A program made the translations under genes and the position numbers. Below are positions 46,441 through 57,206 of a stretch of DNA of 64,000 nt, piece by piece (within the stretch, counting starts at the first letter, position 1; every line of letters starts with the position of its first letter). The notes under the pieces were generated by a model, which was not told where the DNA came from, made no database searches, and saw only the letters and a list, made by a program, of their open reading frames with translations. Source of the DNA: Gnetum montanum (lineage: Eukaryota > Streptophyta > Gnetopsida > Gnetales > Gnetaceae); the NCBI GenBank assembly GCA_015680685.1, contig MNCI01020885.1, positions 132,965 to 196,964 of the forward strand, given 5' to 3'.

Positions 46441-48418
46441 ATGCCTCTCCTACAAGATGATAATAACGCCACACTTAGTGAGGAAGTTCATTGGAGAACC
46501 AATGAGCTATATGACGATGATGATTGGAGTATACAACCTGAAGTGGGAGTTTCCTATAAGAATGCACAGAAACAACTTCATCATAATACACAAAAGCCTA
46601 TCTTACTCGATGATGATGAACCCCCACTGGCCACTACAAGCCTAACACAAATACAAGAGGCTGTTCGAATCTCACGTAGGCATCGTAAAGAGAGCTGACT
46701 ACCCAGGCTCGATTTAAACAACTTTTCCAAATTTTTAGGAGGCTATGACTTAGATTCGCATCAACATTTACTAGCCTTCTACGATGCCTGCACATAGAAT
46801 AACATTGATAACAGTTGGCAAAAACTGAAGCTCTTTCCTATGACACTTGTTGACCAAGCTAAAGTATGGTATAGATCATTAAAACCAAATTCAATACGAC
46901 GGTGGTCAACAATGGTAGAGGTCTTTAACGAAAAATATCAAACCTTCACAAGAGTGTTAGACTTGAGGAAACAAATCCAAGGATGGAAATAAGAAAAAAT
47001 GAACCCTTGGACATGGCCTTAGAAAAATATTATGCACTATTAAACAACTGTCCAGGCCATGGGTTTTCCGAGGAAAGGCTAATGTACCATATTATTGATG
47101 GGTTATGTAATGAAACAAGAGAGACCTTAGGAACATATGCCCGAGGTCAACTATACAACCTACAAACCCATCAAATTCAAGAGCTTATTAAGTGGGTAGC
47201 AAAAGAAGAAGGAGAAATAGCTACATGGGAGAGTGTTGAAAAATAGGAACGGGACCAAAATATTAACTCAACAAAGGTCCATGATCATAACAAGGAGATA
47301 TCAAAAAATCTCAAGGTGGAAACATCATCTTTGCCAATACAACAATTGTTAGAAGAAGCTGAGGCAAAGATCAATAAGATGTTGGAATGGATGAATCAAA
47401 AGTGTGGAGAATATATCAACATCATTGGAAATAGAGTTTTGACAACCCAAGAGGCAGGACAAAACAATAGACATTCGGAGAAAAAGAATGAAGGAAATAA
47501 GCACTCGACTGCCTATTATACATATGAATGTAACATATGCCTGTACGGTCACCCCAAAGGCCAATGCCCAATATTGTTACATCTACATGAGCATTGGGGA
47601 AACATGTTACATCCAGAGTTCATACAAAGATACTATGTTCGATCACAGTGGAAAAAATCCCAGTCATGGGGGAATCTACAATTAGACTAGAGGCACCCTT
47701 CACATTTTCCGAATTCAAACGCTTATCACGTTCAACATCCTATTTCTCCATTCAGGCCACCATACTCTATCTCACCACAATACTATTCTCCACAATACCA
47801 TCAACCCATGCCTCCAACACAACCACCACCTTGTGCACCTTACATCCCTCCTAACTTTCAACATCCTCATCCTTTCCCTCCTTCCACAATGCCACCAACT
47901 ATTCCTAAGGTGTTTGTACCACCGCAACCCACGAACAACACTTGTGCTACTGCTACTAATAGCAATGAAAAGCCTCCTCAACATTAAAGGCATCCTTTCT
48001 TTAAACAAGGTCGTAGGAAGGGACAACACAATTCTGAGGCCACTGCACCTTCCAACTTAGCACAAGTCCAACACTGTGGTGCATCCTTACCTTCAAACCC
48101 AACGCCTCATGTAACTTCATTAGGGCCACCAACTTACACTCCAACAACCACAAGGCCCAATGAACACAACCATGGGAGGCATCAGCCCAATCCTTGCATA
48201 CCATCTAATGGTCCTAAACGTCATAGTAGGTCAACTCATTATTCGGAAACTACATCGTATGAAGTACCCCACTATGTTTATTATAAAGTTTGTGAAATCC
48301 AAGGTGATAAGTATGGACCAGTTTCAATATTTCCAATATGCAAGGATCCTCATTTTTCATTTATTAATCCTTTCCATACTCAACCATTTAGTTATGGGGG
48401 ATTCCCCCCATTTCAATA
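46441..48418 (+). pseudogene. Ty3-type gag, moderately degenerate (E4)
   Basis: The start is ATG at 46441 (MPLLQDDNNATLSEEVHW), unlike the MSSSH start of the other elements. The gag domain runs from about 46700 (NFSKFLGGYDLDSHQHLL, AKVWYRSLKPNSIRRWST) to about 47170 (TRETLGTYARGQL), with a frame change near 46990. A shortened zinc knuckle follows (CNICLYGHPKGQC, about 47531-47570). From about 47690 to the stop at 48418 a proline-rich tail is open (PPTQPPPCAPYIPP; TQPFSYGGFPPFQ). The tail's end contains the TTATGGGGG motif (48392-48400). No protease active site follows. Confidence 0.85.
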
Positions 48419-50333
48419 ACAAGCAGGATTAATAAATATTTTTCATTTTCTTTGATTTTTCAACTTTTGTTTTCCAGTTTTTCATTTTTCAACTTTTTGT
48501 TTTATCTTTTTGTGTGTTTGTATTTTTATGTTTTTGTAAGTAATCTCATCTATGAATAAAACACTCATGTGGATCATTGGTTGAGATGTGTTTTATGTTA
48601 TTAAGTCATGAGTAATCAATTATTTGAAACAATGAGCCCACTACACCCACTCATCCACTCTATAAATAAAGAGGGTCTGTTCGAGGGTACAATGATAATC
48701 TTGAAATTTCTAAAACTTAAAATTAATTTTGTGTTATTGTACCCAAAATGAAGAAGGATGGACCAAGAGGGAATGATTAGGGTGTGACATCAAGGGGATT
48801 TATGGATTCTCTTTGGTGACGTCTGTGGGAGTTATCATGCAATGTGATTGTACTAAGATCCTTGTAGATCTAATGAAAAATGGGAGTAAGAGTAATCAAA
48901 AGGGCACTCGAAAATCAAACACTGTTCTCGGGGGTCCCACTGGAAAGACATACACCCATGCCTGAAGGTTGGTGACTTCTCTGGATTTAGTAAAGTGCAA
49001 AAAAAAGAGAAGAAAAAAGAAAAAAAAAGTGCCATAAAACAAAAAATCACTCCTCCCTTGTACTAAACGCCAAGTGATCGTACGCCTTGTTGTTATGGTA
49101 CTCTCATAGTTGTTCACCATGGGATGAAGTAATGCGATGTCACTGATTAGAAGGATGGACTGGACTTGGTCTTGATCTTGGACCGATGGGTTAATGACAT
49201 ATTAATCATGCTTTACACGTAGGATTTATTGTGCCCTAGGTTAGTTACCTCATGTCCCAATCTCTATGATCCCTTCTCTACTTCGTCTCATCTCACTGTT
49301 CGTGTGATTGTAGCTCGTGTCCCATGTAACATGGAATTTTCATCTCATTTCAATGATGTTTACATGTGTGTGTTTTGTCGAGTTAGTGCAAATTACATCT
49401 AACCCTTCTAGTGCCCACGGACACTTTAAGTGTTATTACACAAGGGCATAATAGGTTGAAACCTGCTTTGGGGAGGACCCACTTGTGTAATTTTGTTGTA
49501 ATCTTTGTTAATTCCCTAGCAAGAACACACAATTTCTTACCCTCAACTTAGTTTTTCATAATTTTCTTTCCCTATTATTATCCCTCAAAATTTACACGTT
49601 CCAATGTACCATTACATTCCCTTTTCTTCATAACTGCCAAAGTTTTAATTGCTAAATTCACATCATTATCATTCAAAGTGCCTCTCGAATTTATGTAATT
49701 ACCCTTGAATATATTAATCCTTGACAATGTCCTCAATTTACACCATTAATTTCAAGAAAATCATTAAAAATTCGATCTTTTTTAGGTGTCTCACATTCGT
49801 TGGGACGAGATATCACATACGCGATGTACCATACGCGATATCGTATCCTATTTACCTATAAATAGGAACCCCCGCCGCAACACTTAGCATCATTTGGCCA
49901 TTTACGCAGGGGGAATTTTTGAATTTTTTCTCTGCGACTTTCGATTGCATGACCCTTGCTTTTACACTTATATCTCACGTGCTGGTACTTCGATTTTGAT
50001 TCCGTTTGAACCTACTTGAACCCGGAGTGTTCAGTTTAGTCGTGGGGGAGAGACATTTACCAAAAAGTGCCTAAATTTTTTGAAATTTTTCATCACCAAA
50101 AGGACATCAATTAGGGTAATTAATACTAACACTTAGAAAAATTGTGCCACAAATCATATAGCCCTTAAGTATACCAGGAGATTGAAACGAAATCCACCTA
50201 AGTCATAGGGCCCATCATTATAATTGTCAGGCACGATCACACGATAACATAAGATCTTCAATTAAAGGCATGTAGTAAGGTATAACTTAACTTTAAAAAC
50301 AACCTTACTAACATTTGGCCCGTGTGATTGCAG
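48419..50333 (+). other. Spacer of E4 upstream of ORF3
   Basis: Conserved blocks lie at 48780-48800 (GGGTGTGACATCAAGGGGAT) and 49465-49487 (CTTTGGGGAGGACCCACTTG). An internal promoter-like module (49800-49866) and the motif TCGTGGGGG (50040-50048) lie in its second half. No gene is seen. Confidence 0.65.
49800..49866 (+). promoter_or_regulatory. Internal LTR-like promoter module upstream of ORF3 (E4)
   Basis: TGGGACGAGATATCACATAC, further GCGAT and ACGCGATATCG words, and CCTATAAATAGG within 67 bases. This is the same order as the LTR U3: TGGGAC start, GATATC palindromes, TATA box. It lies about 470 bases before the ORF3 start. It may drive a separate ORF3 mRNA; this is inference. Confidence 0.55.
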
Positions 50334-53122
50334 ATGGCCCTGAAACGTTCACAGCAGTAGGGTCCTGCCCAAGGTGGAGCAAAACAACCTAGGAGAGGTA
50401 GAAGGCAAGGTCCTGCTAGACAACATACCAAACAGGAGGTGCACTCATTCAGTATCCATCAAGAAGAACCTCCTACCAGACGATTTGGGCAGGCAGAAGG
50501 AGGAGTTGCTACTGCTCCAGAATCGGGACAACAACTCACGTTGCCCCCGGAATGTGTTCAGGCTATCCATACGAAGTCCACAATTGCTTCGGTGATTGTG
50601 GAACTTAACTTTGAATCTTTTGTAGAGTTCTCTCCTGAGGCTATTAGGGATCACCTTAAAGGGTCTCCCTAATGGCCTATTCTCTCTAAAAACGGTGCCT
50701 GGTACTTAGGTGAAACATACCTGTTCTGGCACAATAATGAGCAAGGCACCACAGTTAACATCAGTGGTGTGACAGTAGATTTTTCTGCACAAGCGATCTT
50801 GGAAGTATTAAACCTTCCGAATTCAGGCCCCCATGTTGCTCGGTTATCCACCCGATCAGACCTTGATGTGCGGAAAGATTGGTTAAAGAAGGCTTATGGC
50901 AGAGATAAAGCTTTTGGTGAGCTGACAATGGAAGAACGATTTTATTTCAAAATCGAAACCTATCACCTCTTCCCCACAAAAGGTTTGAAAAGAATATCAA
51001 CATATGTGGCAAGAGGATGTGCAGTGTTGATGGGAAAGGTTAATGCTAACCTTCCCCATCTATATTTGGCAGACATCCTAAGGCGATTCGAAGAACGGAA
51101 GTTAGGGAAGATGGCACTGCCTTTTCCCTGCCTTATCAAAAAACTATGCCGATGGGCTAGTATTTGGGGATACACAAATCACGTTCTTAGAAAGGCCCAA
51201 AATGCTTCTTATGTTGAATTATTAAAGGCGCCAACTCCAAGAAAGAGCACTGTCAAAGAGCTAGGACCAGATGAAGAAGAAGAAGAACAAATAACTGGAT
51301 CACCTGCAACTCAACTTGCAGGACCCAGTCAACCTCCAGCCACAAGTCCCAGCCAACAACAAGAAGCGAGACCTAGCACAGGCCAGGATTAGCCACCTTC
51401 GTAAGACTACAGATCATCAATGAGCCATCTTAGGTCCATCGTCGAGATGGTTTTTTGGGGAAGTCATGATGACGCAAACCTCTTCCACGTCATCGATGAT
51501 GCTAACCAGCCTACTATTTTAGTAGATTGCACATGGGGTGAGTTATCAATGCAAATAGGAGGAGGGGAAAGTAGATGGTCACAACAGATCTCTGGAAATG
51601 TGACATCTTTTCAAGTGTAGTTAGAGACTGGTGAAGTGGCCACTATGGTGGTCATGCAACACCAGGATGCCCTGGGAGCTACTGAAGTGGTCGTTGACCA
51701 CATCAAATAGTCCTTTAACGTGCCTGTTGTACCACCGATAGATCTTTCAGGAGCATAGGATATTCAAACTATTTTCAGAACCTTAATGATTCCTATGGAA
51801 CATGAGGATGCATTGGACAGATTGCTTCAAATAGGACAAGTTTTGACATCTCTATTTGACATTCCCTAGGATGTAACAACAATTCAATCAGACCTCATTT
51901 CCACAAAGGGGAAGCTGGTCATATCCGAAGTAAGGGTCGAGTATGCTGAATTTGAAGTGTAGAAACTACAAGAGCAGCTCGTAACCTTACAGGCAGCACA
52001 GTAGGATCCTTTGCAATTTGTTCCTGCAGACCAGCTAGACAATTTTAGAACCAAGCAACTAACAAAACTAATTGCAGAAAATACGAAGGTGGTAGAAGAA
52101 AAGGAGATGGCCACATGGGATGCCTCCGTAGCTCAAGCACAAACTCATGCGCATCTTAAGGTACTCAGGGCCTTACAACAAGAGAATAAGCAATTGGTTG
52201 CAGATATTCTTTAGTTGACTTTTGTGGAGAAACAAAAGAATGTTCTCGATGAACACTTCCATGATTTGTGAGAACAGTTCATTGGGGTCAACCGAGATGT
52301 AAGCCGTTTAGCTAGAGAAAATTGAATCCTCTCAATGGAGGAGGTACGCGCTATTCAACAAAAATCAGCCATCAAGATTAGCGCGTAGCAGAATGAGGCT
52401 AAACAACACAAGAAGCTGAAGGCACATTTCTGTGATCAAGTGGGGATGTACAAACAAATCTTAGAGAAGGAGATCCATATGGCAAAGGCTCAAATCAACA
52501 ACATTAGTGCCCAACACACTGATTGGGGGCCATATTGGACACTTATGCCTTCGCCCACCAAGCGGAAATTAAGAACTAGGACCTGCAAATCCAAGACTTG
52601 ACAGAGTACATGGAGTTAGAAAACCTTTGATATGCCAACCTGGCCATGTTAATAGTAGGGTGCCTGAGGTCAGAGCTCGAGCAGCAGGTAGCTTACACCC
52701 ATATCAAATATGAAGCAGAATTTGCAGAGCAAAAGAAGTTGGCTGAGAAACTAGATATCACAAATTCTGAACTTGCGGTGGTAAAAGAAAGCTACCAAGG
52801 ATAGAAAGATGTGGCAACCGACTTGGCTCAACGGCTAACCAAGCTTCACAAATACAAAGAAAAAGCCAGAGCCTATGAAGAGGAACGACGGGTGTTCGCA
52901 GCATGGTATGTCAAGGCTAATCAAATGTTTCTACAACTACCCTGTCCGTGGGAAGTGCCAACTCCATCAAACATTGGAGCATCAGCATGGATGACACAAG
53001 ACCCTTGGATCAAAGAGGAGAAGCTCTAGGCTATTCTTCAACATCGTCAACCTTCAAGGCTTGGAGCACGTGACAAAGGGAAAGCACCCATGGAGGAGCC
53101 TCTGTCACCAGGAACTACATGA
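50334..53122 (+). pseudogene. Accessory ORF3, about 930 codons (E4)
   Basis: One frame can be followed from ATG 50334, which directly follows TGTGATTGCAG (a splice-acceptor-like string), to about 52530; then the frame shifts and continues to a stop at 53120-53122 (through a TAG at 53027). The N-terminus is basic and Gln/Gly-rich (PRRGRRQGPARQ). Residues about 115-290 contain YLGETYLFWHNN, VDFSAQAILEVLNLPN and MALPFPCLIKKLCRWA, a pattern like the putative plant transposon protein domain (PF20167-type) of Athila-like elements. After a Pro/Ser/Glu linker (to about residue 352) comes a conserved segment (IPMEHEDALDRLLQIGQV), then more than 350 residues rich in Glu/Lys/Gln with heptad-like spacing, probably coiled coil, ending DKGKAPMEEP. 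Fourteen in-frame stops before the shift, ten of them TAG. Homologous copies lie in M2 and B. No membrane segment is obvious. Confidence 0.8.
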
Positions 53123-53282
53123 GTTCCACATTTTTGTAGTTGTAGTATTTTTTCTCTGTGTTGTGTCTTTCCACGCTGCAGCATTAGTCCATTTCTTTTT
53201 CCAGTTAATAATCCCATACCTATCCACTGTGTAATCACTGAAGCTTGTTCTCCTTGTAACTCAAGAACGAGTTTTTATTCAG

Positions 53283-53293
53283 TCATGGGGGTA
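53283..53293 (+). other. Polypurine tract (E4)
   Basis: TCATGGGGGTA directly before the 3' LTR. Confidence 0.75.
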
Positions 53294-54192
53294 TGATGAG
53301 ACACGATACGCAATTCACATAGGCCGTGATATCGCATACGTGATATCGCATCTCCCCTACGATATCACGTATGCGATATCGCAGTCCGCTACCATATTTA
53401 TAAATAAGACGCAGCTCTCCCTTGTTTAGGATCCCAGTTTAGAAGTAGGAAAGCTATGGCAGTTTGATCCCTCCAGAGTTAGATTTTTTTCTCGTGTCTG
53501 CCCGCAGTGTGGTGAATGTAATTGTACGATATCTTTATTCGAGTGTGCCACACTTGGACATGCACATGACAAGCAATAAAGATTGAGATTACTTCATCAT
53601 TGCAGCATTAACTTTTTTATTTATTTATCTATTATTTATTTAAGGTTATTTATTATTTTCTCTCTCACCCTTAAACTCCTAGAACGCAGAACGAGTACGA
53701 CTTGATTACGAGCATTTAAGTGTGACTGCTTGGTAGCCCAGTGGTGTAACTAGGATCTACACTTGGTAACCCAATGGTGTATTTGGGATCTGTGCTTGGT
53801 AATCCCAGTGGCGTACCTAGGAGCTACGCTTGGTAGTCCTACTGGTAGTTGTGCACGAAGTCCAAGGTGTGTACGGTTGATCAAGGAATTGGTTGCTCTT
53901 CGCACTTAGGCTAGATTATATTTTCTTACCCTTTTCCTCCTAGCTTAGCTTAGTTAGTATTATTTTCCACTGCCTTCAGGAGTAGCAATAGAATTAGGAA
54001 CATATCATACACCTCATCTGGACTAAACCACACGTGACATATGCAATACTAGTCCTGGTGGGAAGACAGCGAACTGCGACCTAAGGCTAACTATCTAGGT
54101 GTCACAACTAGTCCATCTGCGGAGTTCGACTAGATCGCGCGTGCGACACTCGTTTCATATGGTTGAGTGTAGGGGTACCTCGCCACTCATCA
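53294..54192 (+). repeat. 3' LTR of E4 (899 bp)
   Basis: TGATGAGAC to CACTCATCA. Four GATATC sites (about 53326-53383), intact TATA box (TTATAAATAAG, about 53398-53408) and the 33-bp tandem repeat at about 53730-53850. Confidence 0.9.
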
Positions 54193-54863
54193 ATAAACTA
54201 TCACTATCTAACTAATCATTGTATATTATCCTTGTGTACTTCATTTGTAAAATCATTTGGTTGATTGATTATTGAGTTGTGCTTTAAAGTATAAGGATCT
54301 GTAAAGTGAGTTAAATTTTGTCCTTATGGTTTTGTTTCTCTTTTGTTGCCCTGCTAGGATTGATGTACTTATTGTAAGAAGGCATCATGATTGAGCTTGT
54401 TAGGATCTTACAGAATTGAGTGTTTGTACAACATCAAAACACTCTGAAGTGGAGCTCAATTTGTAAAGGTTGTGGTCTCCTTGAAATCACTTATTAAGCT
54501 TGTTGGGACCTTGTAGGATTGAGTGGTTTCACAACAATGAAACACTTTGGAGTGGATCTTAGAGCTTGTATAGGGTGTGTTGCCCTTCAAACCACTCTTG
54601 AGCTCTTTGGGACCTTGCAGGGTTAAGAGTTGTTGTAGCAAAGAGACTCTCCTTAGACGAGCTCAAGCTTTGTAAAGGTTCTAGTGCCCTTTAAACCACA
54701 TTTCAAAGAAACAAAGTTGGGAGGCATGCAAGTGAACTATTCTCTAAGTGAAAACTACCCAAGTTGCAAAACCATGTTAAATTTGGTTGTGGTTTTTGTG
54801 GCTATAAATCTTGATTTGGGGAACCTATTCATTCCCCACCCCCTTTTGAGTTCTTGATCCTCT
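54193..54863 (+). repeat. 5' LTR of C1, second part
   Basis: Continues C1's LTR after E4. It matches 59690-60353 (for example ATCATTGTATATT, GGGACCTTG repeats). It contains tandem variants of a segment with CTTGTTGGGACCTTG and AAACCACTCTTGAGCTC that recur three to four times per LTR. Confidence 0.85.
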
Positions 54864-54865
54864 AG

Positions 54866-54881
54866 TGGTATTAGAGCATGG
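54866..54881 (+). other. Primer-binding site, tRNA-iMet type (C1)
   Basis: TGGTATTAGAGCATGG, one change from the TGGTATCAGAGC site of copia-type elements, two bases after the LTR end. Confidence 0.85.
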
Positions 54882-54917
54882 TACTCTTTCTTTCAACATC
54901 AAATTCAAGAATAAACT

Positions 54918-56830
54918 ATGAAGGGGACATCTTACACAAAGCCACCTATGTTCAATGGGTTCAACTTTGCCTATTGGAAGACAAGGATGCAATACTTCTT
55001 TAAGTCTATGGAGTTTGAAGTATAGGAGTTCATCCTCGAAGGCTACACATAGCCCATCAATAGTGCAACTAAGGCCATCAAGCCCTAGAGCAAATTGATG
55101 CAAAAATAAAAAGATAAGTTCAAATTTAAATCAAAATAAAAAAATTGTTTTTATTATGCATTGAATAAATCTAAGCTAATAGAGTAGCTAGATGTAAAAA
55201 AGGCAAAGAAATTTGAATAACTTTAGAGGCTACTTATGAGGAACTTCAATAGTTAAGTAACCTAAACTCTTAGTTTTACAAAGTGAGTATGATAAGCTCA
55301 AAATGAGAGAAGGTGAGAAAATAAAAGATTATTCCTCTAGAGTGAATGATCTTGTGTTGGCTATTAGAGGTATTGGTAAAGATTTACCAAAATCTAATGT
55401 CATAATAAAAATGATTAAAATTCCTCAACCAAAATTCAGACCAAAGGTCATAACCATGGAGGAGACTAGGGACTTTTCTATTTTGAAATTAAAAGAGCTT
55501 CAAAGTGCTATTATTGCTTATGAAATGAACCTCATAAGTGAAAGGGCTATTCAAGAAAAACCCATATCTCTAAAATTAGCCTCCAAAGAAAAGGAACCTC
55601 CTAAACAAAATCTGGGCGATGAAGAGGAGATAGCTCTTCTCTCAAGAAGGATACAAAGAATTCTGGAAAGGAGAGGTAAGAAATTCAATCAACAATGATC
55701 TAATTAATATAGAGATAAGGAAAGAAGTAAAACTCTTTTAAATTATAATTTTCATTCATCTTCAATAGAATGTTGGGTATGTGGTGGAAGAGGTCATGTG
55801 GCCTCCGAATGTCCTAGTAATGTCAAGTTACAGCGAAGGGAAAAAATGATGAGGAGATGGAGAAGAACATCTTCTATACAAGTTGGGATGATGGAGAAAA
55901 AAGTTAGGAAGAGGTGGAGGATGATGCAAAAAATTCACACCTAATTTTTATGGCTCTCATAGATGATGATACCAGCATCTCAAGTGATGAATTTGAGACT
56001 GAAGAAGAAAGGTATGGACTATTGTGCAATGAACTTTTATCTTTTCAAAACATTTGCACAAAGTTGAATAAGTAAGTTAAAACAAAGGATCAAGAAATTT
56101 CTTTATTGAATATAAAAATTTCTAATCTTATAAAAGAACTCTCAGAACTAATGGCTAAGAATAAAAAATTAACCCTGTCTTATGAGTAGGCTAAAGAAGA
56201 AATTACAGATGTCAAACTTGTGAACAAAAGGTTGGTGAAGGGAAAAGAATCTCTTCGATTGGTTCTTGGAGAAGGAAGAAGTTCACAAGATACAAGTGGA
56301 CTAGGATGTTGTTCCCAAGAAGAAGAATCTACACAAACTCCATTCCAATAGAAGGATTTTGCAAAAAGTGAAGTGACAATAGGTACTACATCCTAATTAG
56401 AAGAAGCTCTAATCCACCCAGAAGTACTTTGAAGGTTTGATAATGGTAATTACTTTTATAGGAAAGTTAGATGTTATTATTGTAACAAAATTGGGCACAA
56501 AAGGTTGGAGTACAATCTAAAATATTATTACATGAGTGCTTGGTTGTATGATAAGGCTCTTTAGTCTTATCTAAATGTTCCTAGAAAGGAATTTTTGTAG
56601 GGTAAAAATGATAGACAAACATATCACAGGGGAGTTAAGAAAGTTTGGAGAATCAAAAGAAATGAATATAAGAATGAGAATATTATCTTCAACAATTTCA
56701 TAAAAGGGAGCCAATCCTTGGAAATTAATGAGGTTTTTTTAAGAAGAGAAACCTCAAAAGAGGAATCTCATTCTCAAGCTTGCTAGACACCTTTATTCTC
56801 TTCAACAAGAGAGGTAAGTCAAGGTAAGTA
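54918..56830 (+). pseudogene. Copia-type gag, degenerate (C1)
   Basis: The start is ATG at 54918 (MKGTSYTKPPMFNGFNFAYW), the usual copia gag N-terminus (P-x-F-x-G-x-N-[FY]-x-x-W). An open piece of 131 codons (55303-55698) carries the gag core (EKIKDYSSRVNDLVLAIRGI ... LKELQSAIIAYEMNL). A canonical CCHC knuckle follows (CWVCGGRGHVASEC, 55771-55812), then an acidic coiled-coil-like region (KTKDQEISLLNIKISNLIKE). A second, damaged knuckle (CYYCNKIGHKRLEY, last Cys lost) lies at about 56472-56513. The frame has scattered stops, mostly TAG. Confidence 0.85.
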
Positions 56831-56914
56831 ATTCATTATAAGTATCTTTTAATACTATAGTCCTTGGTAGCTAGCCTTGAGCCTTATCCCATCAAAATCC
56901 TTTTTGTTAAGAAG

Positions 56915-57137
56915 AGACATCTTCTAGAAGACATCTTCTCTAAAAATAAAATGTCTCTATAGAGATGTCTACTATAAAAATGAGATGTCTTCCTAGTTTC
57001 TTCCCCCATGTAGCCAAGATGTCTTCTTTTCAAATGAGACATCTTTCTTCAATTCTTAGTTGTAGACAAGATGTCTTTCTTTCTAAAGAGACATCTTTTC
57101 TTTCATTAAAACTCCTCATTGATCATAGCTATTTAAA
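56915..57137 (+). promoter_or_regulatory. Internal motif array and TATA upstream of ORF2 (C1)
   Basis: Nine AGATGTCT/AGACATCT-type words lie in 56915-57096, in both orientations, followed by CTATTTAAAT at 57129-57137, 70 bases before the ORF2 start. The LTRs of C1 carry the same words upstream of their TATA-like box. Promoter function is inferred. Confidence 0.55.
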
Positions 57138-57206
57138 TCCATATCCTTATTTTTCCTTCATTCAAGCATAAGAGGACTTAAGGGAGATGACCAAAGCTTC
57201 AAGGAG

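Larger units (their letters stand above)
45382..54192 (+). mobile_element. Element E4: complete Ty3-type element with gag and ORF3 but no pol (8.8 kb)
   Basis: LTRs 45382-46306 and 53294-54192 with a perfect target duplication ATAAA (45377-45381, 54193-54197). The internal region of 7 kb has gag, a spacer, an internal promoter-like module, a long accessory ORF and the polypurine tract. There is no PR, RT, RNase H or integrase. Gag ends with a proline-rich tail and stop exactly where integrase ends in the gag-pol elements, so pol was lost precisely and not by random decay. It must have moved with enzymes supplied in trans. Confidence 0.9.

Noticed and set aside
50334-53122. ORF3 as a retroviral envelope protein
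   Set aside because: Position alone is env-like; no signal peptide, fusion region or membrane anchor could be seen, and the sequence looks like a plant transposon domain plus coiled coil.
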